From Sialis fuliginosa (Eukaryota > Arthropoda > Insecta > Megaloptera > Sialidae), in contig OY540813.1 in assembly GCA_961205875.1 (NCBI GenBank), forward strand, positions 25,143,001 through 25,207,000: a stretch of 64,000 bases of DNA, written 5' to 3'. The number at the start of each line of letters is the position of its first letter. Position 1 is the stretch's first letter. Below the pieces are notes generated by a model that saw nothing but the letters and a program-made list of their open reading frames with translations, did no database searches and was not told where the DNA came from. This document shows, in pieces, positions 52,275 through 62,660 of this stretch. The position numbers and the translations under genes are program-made.

Positions 52275-52832
52275 GACGGGTGTTACACGCTCTGTCTGTC
52301 ATCAGTTCAGTCCATGACCTTCGTCGTGAATAGACTGATGGGAAACTGATTAACTGATGGATGTATTATACGATCAGTCGAGACTGACATCAGTCTTCTC
52401 AAAAACGCTGTTAAAACAATACATCAACTTCGGAAAAACGATAGATTGTTATAAGGAAAAAGCTTGTATTCAAATAATACTAGCGTTGGCTCCAGAAAAC
52501 GTGTTAAAAGGAAAAAATGGACTAACGTATGGCTACAGAAAAGAGATCATTACACACATTTGAATTTATTAAATGAAATAAAAGATTCAAAGGAAGAGGA
52601 CTACTACGAAAATTATCATTGAATGAAAAATGCCTGTTTTGATGAATTGTTGGAAATGGTTTAGCCATATTTGTGTTAGTCGTACCGAGACTGACGAAAA
52701 TTATTAAAATATTTAAAAATTCGTCAGTCTAGTCGATCAGTCTGTCAGTCAATGCATACACGATCAGTTTGACGTCAGTCTGATATCAGTCATGGACTGA
52801 ACTTATGCTAGACTGAACGTGCAACACCCGTC
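52275..52832 (+). mobile_element. Decayed PIF/Harbinger transposon
   Basis: The ends GACGGGTGTTACACGCTC and, reverse-complemented, GACGGGTGTTGCACGTTC are bracketed by TTA (52272-52274 and 52833-52835), the 3-bp TWA-type duplication of PIF/Harbinger. Both flanks are crowded with CAGTC/GACTG words, such as GATCAGTCGAGACTGACATC. A broken transposase fragment lies inside. The 558-bp length means most of the element is deleted. Confidence 0.75.
52400..52680 (+). pseudogene. Fragment of a PIF/Harbinger-type (DDE_4) transposase
   Basis: The frame from 52357 reads ...CIQIILALAPENVLKGKNGL before a stop at 52561. After a shift, the adjacent frame continues NEIKDSKEEDYYENYH, stop, MKNACFDELLEMV. 'Y-x-N-Y-x-x-M-x-x-x-x-F-D-E-L-L' is the usual N-terminal region of Harbinger-family nucleases. 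Stops, a frameshift and absence of the DDE core show it is dead. Confidence 0.6.
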
Positions 52833-53983
52833 TTAGGTTCTTCAACTGATATGTTTGTACACTGACTGAGGTACAAATCACCATATTTATATATTTCTTC
52901 TTTTATACATTTTAAAGATATTACATTTAACATTTTATGTACATACACTTATAGATTTCAATACTGAGTCCATATTATCGTGACATCAAACGTACTTCAG
53001 ATAAACTCAACGGGTAGTCGGTAATGTTCGGATTTTAAATTTTACAATTGATTATTAATATTTTTCAAGACGAAAAAATATTTTTCTGATTTTTTTTTTG
53101 GTGTAGTGTTGTAAAGAAATTACAACATTTAAATAACCTATAATAAATTACACATAAGAATTTCGTTTATCAGTCACAGATAAGGCGGTTGATTGTTAAA
53201 TAATAATTTATAAAATATAACGCGGAAGATAAGCCAGAAAAGGAAATGAATAAAACCACCTGTTACAAAGTTATTGGCTGTACATTCATACAGTCCCAAC
53301 AGCAGGTACAATTAATAAATATAACAAATCCAATACATAAAGTGTTTATGTCGTCTTGTGTTGTAATGACCGTCCAAGCGGTCATAATCCAAGATGACCA
53401 CATTTACTTGATATTTATTATATCAAATATGCAAATCGTTCCATGCGCATAAAAATACACACCTATATATAAACAGGAATGCAAAAAGGTTGTGAAATAG
53501 AGTTCCATACTCATCTAGAATTTGCTATGAGTTATTAGATTAACTAAATTGATCTCATGCTACGATTATATAATTATAATTATATAAGTTCTACCGATTA
53601 AGATTTACATTTTGATAGTACCAAAAAATATCAAGCCTAACATTAGATCATTCCCCACTCATCAGAAAAATTGTTACATATATACCTGGGAGTTATAATT
53701 TTGCATGTTTAGTTAACATTTCAAGATTTTAGCTTATTTACTTTACGAGATATTTTGTTGTGACAGATAGATGACAGTCAAGTTTTCTGGTCGTACTCCT
53801 ATGAAACATACAAAATATAATCATATTTTAACGTAGAACTACGTCTTCCCTGGCGGTACTAGGTAGTAACCTCGAGAGCACGAATGCAACGAAACATGTT
53901 ATACTTTGAAAGCTTATATCTACGGAACTAATAATCGCAAAGCAATAAATAAAACGCCAATAGATAGCTCATATAGTCTCTAA

Positions 53984-54611
53984 TAGAGTTGGGCGCGGGC
54001 CGTGAATTTTTCGGATCACGTCGGGTCATGGTCGTAACCCAAGTGAGCGATTTTCAAATCTTGAATCGTGAGCGTGCGTGATCGTGAGTCAAATTAAAAC
54101 AACCGTGCATGAGTACGTTTTTCTCGTGCGTGAGTCCGTGAGTATATTTTAAAGATAATTTTTTTTATAAATTATAAATTTATTTTTATAAATGTCATTT
54201 TTAGAAGCACTTTCACATGATCAGTATTGCCAACTATATGAAAACACCAAAACAAGATTTAAAAATTCATTGTAGCTTATTTTCTTATTGTTTTGTTTGC
54301 TATTACTTGCACTAGAATGCAGTTTAGAAGAAATAATATGAATATAAAATATACACAATATATTGCACGTAAAAAACATTCATTTTCATCATTTCAAAAT
54401 TTAATTTACAACAATTACATTAAATCGTGTCACGAGCGTGATCCGCCGTGCATGATCGGGCGTGAATAAAAAAATAGGATTCGTGAGCATGCGTGATCAT
54501 GAATACTTTTTTTTGTAACCGTGAGTAAGCAGGCGTGACTAAAATTTTTTCTCTCATGACCGTTCGTGATCGTGAGCAAAAATTACTCAAGCGCCCAGCT
54601 GCCCAGCTCTA
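53984..54611. mobile_element. Non-autonomous hAT-like element with CGTGAGC word array
   Basis: The ends TAGAGTTGGGC and, reverse-complemented, TAGAGCTGGGC are flanked by GTCTCTAA (53976-53983) and GTCCTTAA (54612-54619), an 8-bp duplication with two mismatches. The outer about 150 bp on each side is made of variants of CGTGAGCGTGCGTGATCGTG around an AT-rich centre without coding. The same architecture is seen in the hAT element at 12412. Confidence 0.7.
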
Positions 54612-55029
54612 GTCCTTAATTATTTGTCCATATTAACTAATTAATCATTAATATTACGTATTTTCTAGAATAAATATAAGTAACTAGACGTTATTAGTTG
54701 TGGCACAGTTGCTACTGTGTCCAATCCATAGTCTTTTTTATAATAAATCACAATATTAGTTATTATCTAAAGTAATTTATATTCTCAATATAAATAAAAT
54801 TCTGTGTCATGTTATATTTTAAGATATTATTATAAAAAGAAAATAACAACCAAACTACAAGAAAATAACATTCCTTTAGGTGGAAGCCATAATTTTTACT
54901 ACCAAAATTTCATCATACCTTACAACAAACATCATTAAGAACCCTCATACATAAATGAAAAATTATTCAAATATTACAAAAAATAAAACAATTTTCACCA
55001 CCATCAACAGGAAATCTTGTGAAGAACAT

Positions 55030-55260
55030 CCACCATTCATTATTTAAATAAGAAACATTAATTTTCGTTGCAACCGCTCGAGTGTCTCTGTGCCGGTCAT
55101 GCATTGTATCAAGTCCGCGATCTGGTGCAGAGAGCGTGGCGGTGACGCGGCGCGGAGGCTGTGCGGTGACCTTGCGAAGGTCGCCTCCGATGCCACGTAA
55201 AGGACAATGAACTCAGCGCCAAACACGGGCGCCGACAAACGTATAAATGTAAACAATTAT
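55030..55260. other. GC-rich block with open frame, unidentified
   Basis: The minus strand is open from about 55256 to a stop at 55044, containing APVFGAEFIVLYVASEATFA and ADLIQCMTGTETLERLQRK. Composition contrasts sharply with the flanks. No splice sites flank it convincingly, and no family was recognised. It might be the 3' end of a retroelement frame or a host exon. It does not look like the missing SMG6 exons. Confidence 0.3.
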
Positions 55261-55879
55261 AAATTCGGTTATCATTATTTTAATTTCATATTTTAAATAA
55301 AAAACCCTACCTAAAACATTTAGAGATTTGAACGAAAACTTAATTTTTTTGTATTTTATTTTCTTCTGTTCTGCAGATTTCTTTTCAAATTTCAAAATAA
55401 ATAAGTTTATGCGGGATGAGGATACACATTTTTTTATAAAATAACTTAAAAATTTTGCAGTTTGCTAAATTGTATTGCATACATACGTCAGCTGTCTATA
55501 GATTGAACGTTATTATAAAATGAGATTTATAAAATCCATAATACAATGATTAAACATACAGAATCGTCTTTACATTATAAACGTTGTTTACTTCTATTTT
55601 TATTGATTTTATAGAATTCGTTAAAACTTCAGGTTAGAGCTCAATGTCGATACGAGGTAGCGCGAGCGGTAACAAAAGATTGCCAAATTCGTGACTGTAG
55701 TAAACATATCGTCACCTAAATGTTTGTCTGTTACAAGTCCACTTTTGAAAAATATTGAGATAAGCAGAGAAAATTAATTTTAAATAAAAACTTGATAATT
55801 TTCACTATTCAAATGATAACAAAAAGTAAGATTGGGTTTCATATCACCAATAATTGTTTATATTATGTCCATTTATTTA

Positions 55880-56525
55880 TAAATATTTGCTGTACAAACT
55901 TTCAAAGTTCGTGGGCGGGGAAAAATAGCACGAGGTTATGGGATTTAGGGCGAAAAACAACCACCTATCTTGCATGGAAGTCGAGATATTTACGATTTTG
56001 TATAATGACTAAAAAGCAAAAAAAAAAAAAAAAATTTTATATTTCACCCCCTATCACGTAAGGAGAATTTCAATTAGTTTCATTCGATCTGGTAGGAAAA
56101 ATACCACGGGAGTGGGTGTTTAAGGAGGGAAAACAACCCCCTATCTCGCATTGGAGTCGAGATATTTACGATTTTGTATAATGAATAAAAGCAAACAAAA
56201 ATTCAATATTTCATCTTCTGTCACGTACGGAGGGTTGTAATTAGTTTCATTTAATCCGGTGAGATAAATACCACGGGAATGGGTGTTTTAAGGAGGAAAA
56301 TAACCCTCTATCTTGCATAGAATTCGAGATATTTACGATTTAGCAAAAAGCAGAAATATAAAATTTTTATATTTCATCCCCTGTCACATATGAAGGGTTT
56401 CATTCGATCCTGCAGAAAATATACTGCGGGGGTAAGTCACCAACATAAAATAATATTATTTGTGCTGACAACATTCAAAAATTAAATTTATACAACGCAG
56501 GCGAAGCCGCGGAAAAGTCCGCTAG
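55880..56525 (+). mobile_element. Helitron-like 3' portion with three tandem modules
   Basis: Three head-to-tail copies of a module of about 170-180 bp (GAGATATTTACGATTTTGTA...TTCACCCCCT...GTAATTAGTTTCATT). They end in ACGCAGGCGAAGCCGCGGAA and GTCCGCTAG followed by T. Similar to the 24959-25919 Helitron. The 5' end was not found, so it is treated as truncated. Confidence 0.65.
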
Positions 56526-57149
56526 TTAATAAAATATGAGAAAATATAACCAATTTAAAATAGCAAGTATACTAGCTTATTTTATACCCAATCAAAATTT
56601 CTTACAACGCCTCTGATAATCAAAGCTAAAAATAGAACATATTCTACATTTATGCAAATCAAATATCCAATAATAAATCTAGCTCGGCGGCGCACATGAT
56701 ACACATTTAACAACAACAACAACATTGGCGACGGCAGCGACGTGAAGATCTCCGCCAAGGCGGCGTCACTCGGCACGGATGCTGCAGATTAATCTCATGT
56801 ATCACATCACACACATAATGTATGTCTATAGGTGGTGGTGCGTTTCTTCAGTAATCTCTCGTGATGATGTAAGCTTAATTGTAACTTGTTTCCCGTTTTT
56901 TACGCGCGCCCAAGAGTTAATGTGACACTCGTAATAAAGGTTACCTGCTGAATTATTTCTTCGACTTTCGTGCAAGTGGAGATAAAAACATTACCCATTA
57001 ATTGTCGCAGAGCAAGTACTTTCAACTGTCGGTCAATTAGTTTTTGTAAAATGGGATGAACATATTGCAATTATCTACAAAAACGATTCAAATGGTTATA
57101 TATAAATTACAAGTGTTCTTATAATTATATTATAAACTTTCTTGCCATA

Positions 57150-57360
57150 TCCGAAGGATAGGAGGTAATCATTTCTGAAAGCAGACTTTTTGGTTTCTTA
57201 TTTCAGGTCAAAACAAACACTTTTTCGTTTCGTTTATTTCTATTTGTCTCCTAAATCCTTGTCACTTGCATAACTCCTGATTATTGAACGAATTTTAATT
57301 AAACTTTTTGTTATTTCGGTCTCAAACTTCACAAAACTGTTCTTTTAATGTCAAAATGTC
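57150..57360 (+). repeat. Dispersed repeat family 5 copy
   Basis: CTTGTCACTTGCATAACTCC and ATTGAACGAATTTTAATTAA match the segments at 2.95 and 38.95 kb, and the inverse at 26.65 kb. Confidence 0.5.
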
Positions 57361-57708
57361 TCAATAACGACGTGTGTTACGTGAAAATCGATAATATATT
57401 TTTTAACCGACTTTAAAGAAAGAGGAAAGTTCTCAATTCGTCTACATAACATGCACCGATTTTGACGATAGAGTATACTCCCGATTTAACTTCCATATAT
57501 TTTTTTTTAATCTGACCACGGACTTAGAAAAAGAAGAGGGTTTTCAATTTTGCTGTATATATATTTTTATCATAACAAATATGCACCTATTCGGTAAAAC
57601 TTTTTTTTTGAAGAGTATACTCTCAAAGTAGCCCAGTATAAATTTTATCAGAATCTGACTTTGGATTTTTTTGATACGTCACTCAAAAAGGGAAAAAACA
57701 TCTGCCAA

Positions 57709-58393
57709 CCCGGGAAAAAATTTCAGATCTGAAGTGATCTCGGTTGATCTTCATTTTGGAACAAATCAGATCTTTGTAGATAAATAAACTTTTGTCTACC
57801 TTAAATAACAAATTAATACACCTATACTATATAGAAACCTTGTTTATAATTTAATCAATTAAAAAAAATTGTACAGAAACGTATTGAATGATATTTGAGG
57901 CCCGTGTATTATATTAATAAATAAATTCACAACTCACCCCCTGTCACAGATGAAGGGTTGTAATTGGTCTCATTCGATCCAGCGGGAAAAATACTTCGGG
58001 ATACTAGGTGAATTTTTCTCTGTTTCGCTACTTATAGTATTCATTATAGAAAATCGTAAATATCTCGACTCCTGTGCTAGATAGAGAGTTATTTTTCCCC
58101 CCACAAAGTATTTTTCCCGCTGGATCGAATGAGACCAATTACAACCTTTCATCTGTGACAGGGGGTGAGTTGTGAATTTATTTATTAATTTAATACACGG
58201 GCCTCAAATATCATTCAATACGTTTCTGTACAATTTTTTTTAATTGATTAAATTATAAACAAGGTTTCTATATAGGTAGTATATGTGTATTTGTTATTTA
58301 AGGTAGACAAAAGTTTATTTATTTACAAAGATCTGATTTGTTCCAAAATGAAGATCAACCGAGATCATTTCAGATCTGAAATTTTTTCCCGGG
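57709..58393. mobile_element. 685-bp near-perfect palindromic element
   Basis: Two 288-bp inverted arms (57709-57996 and 58106-58393) surround a 109-bp spacer. The ends are CCCGGGAAAAAATTTCAGAT and its inverse. AA lies on both sides (57707-57708 and 58394-58395). A related repeat at 26049-26250 has one AA at the same junction, so this is an insertion with an apparent 2-bp duplication. The arms contain the CACCCCCTGTCACAGATGAA...GTAATTGGTCTCATTCGATC segment of the Helitron-type module. The spacer carries the inverse of that module's ATATCTCGACTCCTG part. Non-coding. Confidence 0.85.
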
Positions 58394-58560
58394 AAGTAAA
58401 TACACATTACTTCCTCGTGCCAAATTCACCAAAAGTAGTTAATTTTTATACAATTTTACTAAAAAAATATTAGTTCGAAATTTTTCTTAAGACGCACCTG
58501 ATTATTTTTTCGTATATTTTTAATTTTTGACAATTTCAATCTAAATCTAAAAGAAAATAT
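58394..58560 (+). repeat. Right part of the repeat interrupted by the palindrome
   Basis: AAGTAAATACACATTACTTC then CTCGTGCCAAATTCACCAAA matches 26055-26250. The left part, AAAAAACATCTGCCAA, lies at 57693-57708. Confidence 0.7.
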
Positions 58561-58984
58561 GAAAATAGCTGTATACAATTTTTCACTGGCGTTAATTTGA
58601 ATCAGCTGTTCTTAGATGGTGTTAGTTGTTGCAATTACAGATGAAATTAATAAACCGATTGATAAGAAAGAGAATTATTATTCTATAGGAAACTAATATG
58701 CCGTGACCACGCCTATCACATGTTTATTTATTTTTATATAATTTGTTATAATACATCAACTACTCAGAGATAATGTATCTAATACATGTTTTACATACTA
58801 TAAATACATTTACGAATACTATGTATTCATAACATTTTTATCAAATTCATCATTTGCAAATACAAATTGATATTATATTCCATCTAGAATATAATAGGTT
58901 ATGATTTATTACTAGCCCAGGCACGTATTAAGAAAAATGTACAATTGATTTTTTCTAATAAAAATGTATTATATAAATATAGTT

Positions 58985-59105
58985 ACACACGAGACGAGAC
59001 GAGAATTAGGTTAGACTCGCCTCGGTCTTGAATTTTACAACTAACATTAACTATTTGAAACGTATATTCTCGATATTTCCGATCGCATATCCGTGCAGCC
59101 CTAAA
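58985..59105. repeat. GAGACGAGAC-word block ending in GTGCAGCCCTA
   Basis: ACGAGACGAGACGAGAATTA and ACTCGCCTCGGTCTTG, then CGATCGCATATCCGTGCAGC and CCTA. The last words resemble a hAT-type end (TAGGGCTGCACGG on the minus strand). The partner end was not secured. Confidence 0.4.
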
Positions 59106-59559
59106 TGTTTCTAACTAATATCTAAAACCACTGAGCATTCATATGCACAATACATACTACATACACATCCTCGTGCAGTAAAAGGGTTAAACAAATACGA
59201 CCAAGCATTGCACACTGGTCCCAAAGACTCGATTCTGTGGCCAAAAATTGATTATTACAACTTGCAGAAAACTCATATGTACTCATGTATTTAATTTGCG
59301 AAATATTAGGGAATATATATTTATATGATCATTTTAATGCGACTATCCTTCATCAAATTATAATTTTTTTTAAATAACACCAAGTTTGAGATTATATCGA
59401 TGGGTAATCAAAAGAAGTATAGATTTTTTTCTACTGGATAATGGGAAATTGCTTTCCCATATAATTTTTTAATATACTGGGTATAATTTTTGTCTTAATT
59501 ATATCACATTTCAATTTGGTTATTTAAAATTTAAAGCCTTCACTCTACTTTATCTCGGG

Positions 59560-60860
59560 ACTAATCACAGTGTATTCCTTAGTGTCAAAGTTTTTAGTTT
59601 TTATCGCTACATCTTGCGAGAAGTGACGAGTAGTAAAAAAAACATTTTTTTTTCTAAAAATTAGTTTTTGTTAAGTTTTTACGCAGAAATAAAAGCTGCT
59701 GAGGTCAAATCATGCGATATTTGTGTAAAATTCTTCAAATTTTGAAATTTTAATAATAAATTTGAAATCAAAGACCCAAAAAAATGAATATTACAAAAAT
59801 CGGAAATTTTGACATTTTGGTTGCAATCCAGGCTGGCTAAGCTAAAAAGTACCTAAAATAGGATAATTTTTATAAAAATTGTGTAGTGTGTAATATACAT
59901 TAAATAAATTTAAAACTAATAAACCGATTTTAATGTGGTTTTCACCAATAGATAAATAATTATTCAGAGCAGGTTCCTGGCTATTATTTTTTAAATATTT
60001 GTGGTTCTATGAAACAATTGAATTGGTGTAAAATAAAAAAACTAAACAATAAAATTTTAGTGCTACCATTTGCCAAAGAATTGATAATTTTTACTTTTTT
60101 ATGGTGGGAATCGATTATATAAGTCTTTGAGAATACATACAAAGTTTTACAAAAATAAAGGTTTTACAAAAACTTTTATTGTTAATCAAAGACAAGCATG
60201 ATTCCATTATTAACAATTTAATAAAACAAAAACTGTTGAAGATAACAGGTCTTAATTTTCAGTGAATGTTCTGTACCACAAAATGTTTATTTTCCAGAGG
60301 TTTCAACTTAAAAAACGTTAAACTTTATTAGTTATTACAGCTTAAATAAGTGTGTTTTCAGCCATTTTAATCAGCGTAGCGTATAAACAAATGAATTTTT
60401 CAATTTTTTTCAAAATTGAGGTTGTAGGGAATTTTGTAGCGATTAATTTTTGTTAGAAACTTGTTTTTGTATAATACTTATTTAGACCGCTATTTAGCAA
60501 AAATCAGAAAATCTTAAGAATTTTGTAATTAAACCTGTTGTGGACAACCAAAATCGGAGCAAAATTATAGTATTATTCTACACCACCTTTGTAACATATC
60601 CTGTAAGTATTAAAACTGTACGCAAAAATAATCTGTTTTAGCCTCCACAGCCTAGACATCCATTTTGAATTTTGAAAATTTGACCCTAATGAAATAAATT
60701 TTACAAAAAATAAGATTTTTTTATATTTTGGTCACTAAATTGTATCCGCCATTTTGAATTTTGAAGTTACGTATGAAATTTAAAATCATTTTCCTAAATA
60801 AAACCTTATACAATGAATTTTATTTAAACCTTTTGGACTTTTGGCCACATAATCGAATCT
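59560..60860. other. Gene-empty, probably old repeat sequence
   Basis: Segments such as TCCGCCATTTTGAATTTTGA, GACCCAAAAAAATG and ATTTTGACATTTTGGTTGCA suggest decayed interspersed repeats. No exon or complete element was recognised. Confidence 0.35.
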
Positions 60861-62125
60861 CCCAGACCAGTGTGCACTAGGATGTTTTATCATGACCGTG
60901 CTACCGATTAACCCCGCATCTATTTACAGGGTCTGCACTGCCTACGCGAACAGCATTGCGGCTACTTTTTGCTCCTATATGTATGTGTAATTTTAGATCG
61001 GAAGACCGGTTTCCATCATTTTTAACCACAACTTCCATCTGTCCGCGCGCGTGTGTGTATCTGTATATGCACAATTATTGTACAAAAGCAATTCCACCAA
61101 CATCACTACTATTACTGCTACGCTAATGCTATATCCATATTCTGTTGTACTACGTCGAATGTTGGTTATACAGTTATTTGTAATTGATTCAATTACTGTG
61201 TAACTACACTCAATAATACTGATGAAATTTAACACACAAATATATGAGTGACTAGTATAGGAATCATCAATTTCATTTCATAAATACACTCATAGTCCAG
61301 TAAAGGAAGTATTTGACATGAAATTAATTTGACGTTAATTACGAGTCATTTGGATGATTTTAACAAAAGTTATTAATTTTTAAACTATTTTCCCGAAAAG
61401 ATGCATTTTTCTGTCTTTTAAGCTCTCTGGAAGAGGTAATTTTTGGTCAAATTTAGTATATGTGATCACAATTGATTCGTCTGAGTGTCCTGAACATATA
61501 TCAACGATAAAAATATACCATCGTCGCTTTAGATTTTGTGATAAATTGAAAAAACGGTTGGAAATGAAGTTTTCACCCTTAAACCCCATTTTTAAGGGTG
61601 TTGCACCACTTTTCGCTTGTCCGGGTTATTTTTTTCGAATTCTCCGGTTCAAAATCTATAAGAATCAATCATAAAATTGCTTGTCCCCTAAATTTCCCTT
61701 TTTCTCACTTTTCACTGTTTCCTAGACTGGGCTATCAAGGATATTTTTTTCTATTAAAAAAATAACAAATCATCATATCTTCGATAAAAATAGCCACAGG
61801 TCGAACATTTAAAAAGCATTTAAAACTTGTAATCTCTACTTTTTACGATTTTTCTGATACTTTAATTATTTTTCTAAAAGCTGGAAATAAGACTGCGAAA
61901 CCGTAACTGAGACCACGTAATTGAACATAATCCAAAATATAATGTAAATAATATTTATGATAATATATGTTTAAATATATTATTATATTTTGCTAAATTT
62001 TATTTTTGTTATCTCATACTTTGAAATTATGTTGAATTTTCAAATTTCAAAGTGGAATCTCGTTGGAAGGTTAAGTAAACTAACAAATCTTTTTGACCGA
62101 AAAAAAGATTCTCCCTAGATATTAA

Positions 62126-62410
62126 CCCTTTCAGCCTTAGATTTTTATTAAGCAAAATAATTTTTTTTTAGGTACCTACAGAAATATCCTCATCAATTTT
62201 GAACAAAAAAAAATTATAAGTGTAAAAACTAGGAAATCGTGAAAATACCATCACTATCTTTAAGATAAAAAGTAAATAAAAACAAGTACTTATATTTTTC
62301 ATTTATTTGAAACAACATATTTTATAAAAAAATAAATTACAGACTAATTTATTTAAAATAAGAGCTCTGCAAATATCTGGTAGCAAATAACACCGCCAGG
62401 GCCGAAAGGG
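62126..62410. mobile_element. piggyBac-type MITE with TTAA duplication (copy 1)
   Basis: The ends CCCTTTCAGCCTTAG and, reverse-complemented, CCCTTTCGGCCCTGGCGGTG lie between TTAA tetramers (62122-62125 and 62411-62414). A TTAA duplication with CCCTTT ends is characteristic of piggyBac. 285 bp, no coding. Confidence 0.75.
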
Positions 62411-62527
62411 TTAAGGATGTTTAGTTTCTTGGTCTTAAAAATTTGATGATGAGACTACCGGATGCTTAATCTAAGATCAAGACCTAATCTCTTGTGAACA
62501 CTAGTTTTAGCACTTAAACCATTTTAA

Positions 62528-62656
62528 CCCTTTCATCCCTGAATTTTTAAAAATGAAATTATTTTTTTTAAAGCACGGAACAAAAGTACAGACTGACACA
62601 ATGAGTAAAGTCCAGTAAATTTTATGGTGGCAAATAACACAGGCAGGGCCGAAGGG
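62528..62656. mobile_element. piggyBac-type MITE with TTAA duplication (copy 2)
   Basis: The left end CCCTTTCATCCCTGAATTTT and the reverse-complemented right end CCCTTCGGCCCTGCCTGTGT lie between TTAA at 62524-62527 and 62657-62660. It shares GTTATTTGC(T/C)ACCA near the right end with copy 1, 113 bp away. 129 bp, a deletion derivative of the same family. Confidence 0.75.
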
Positions 62657-62660
62657 TTAA

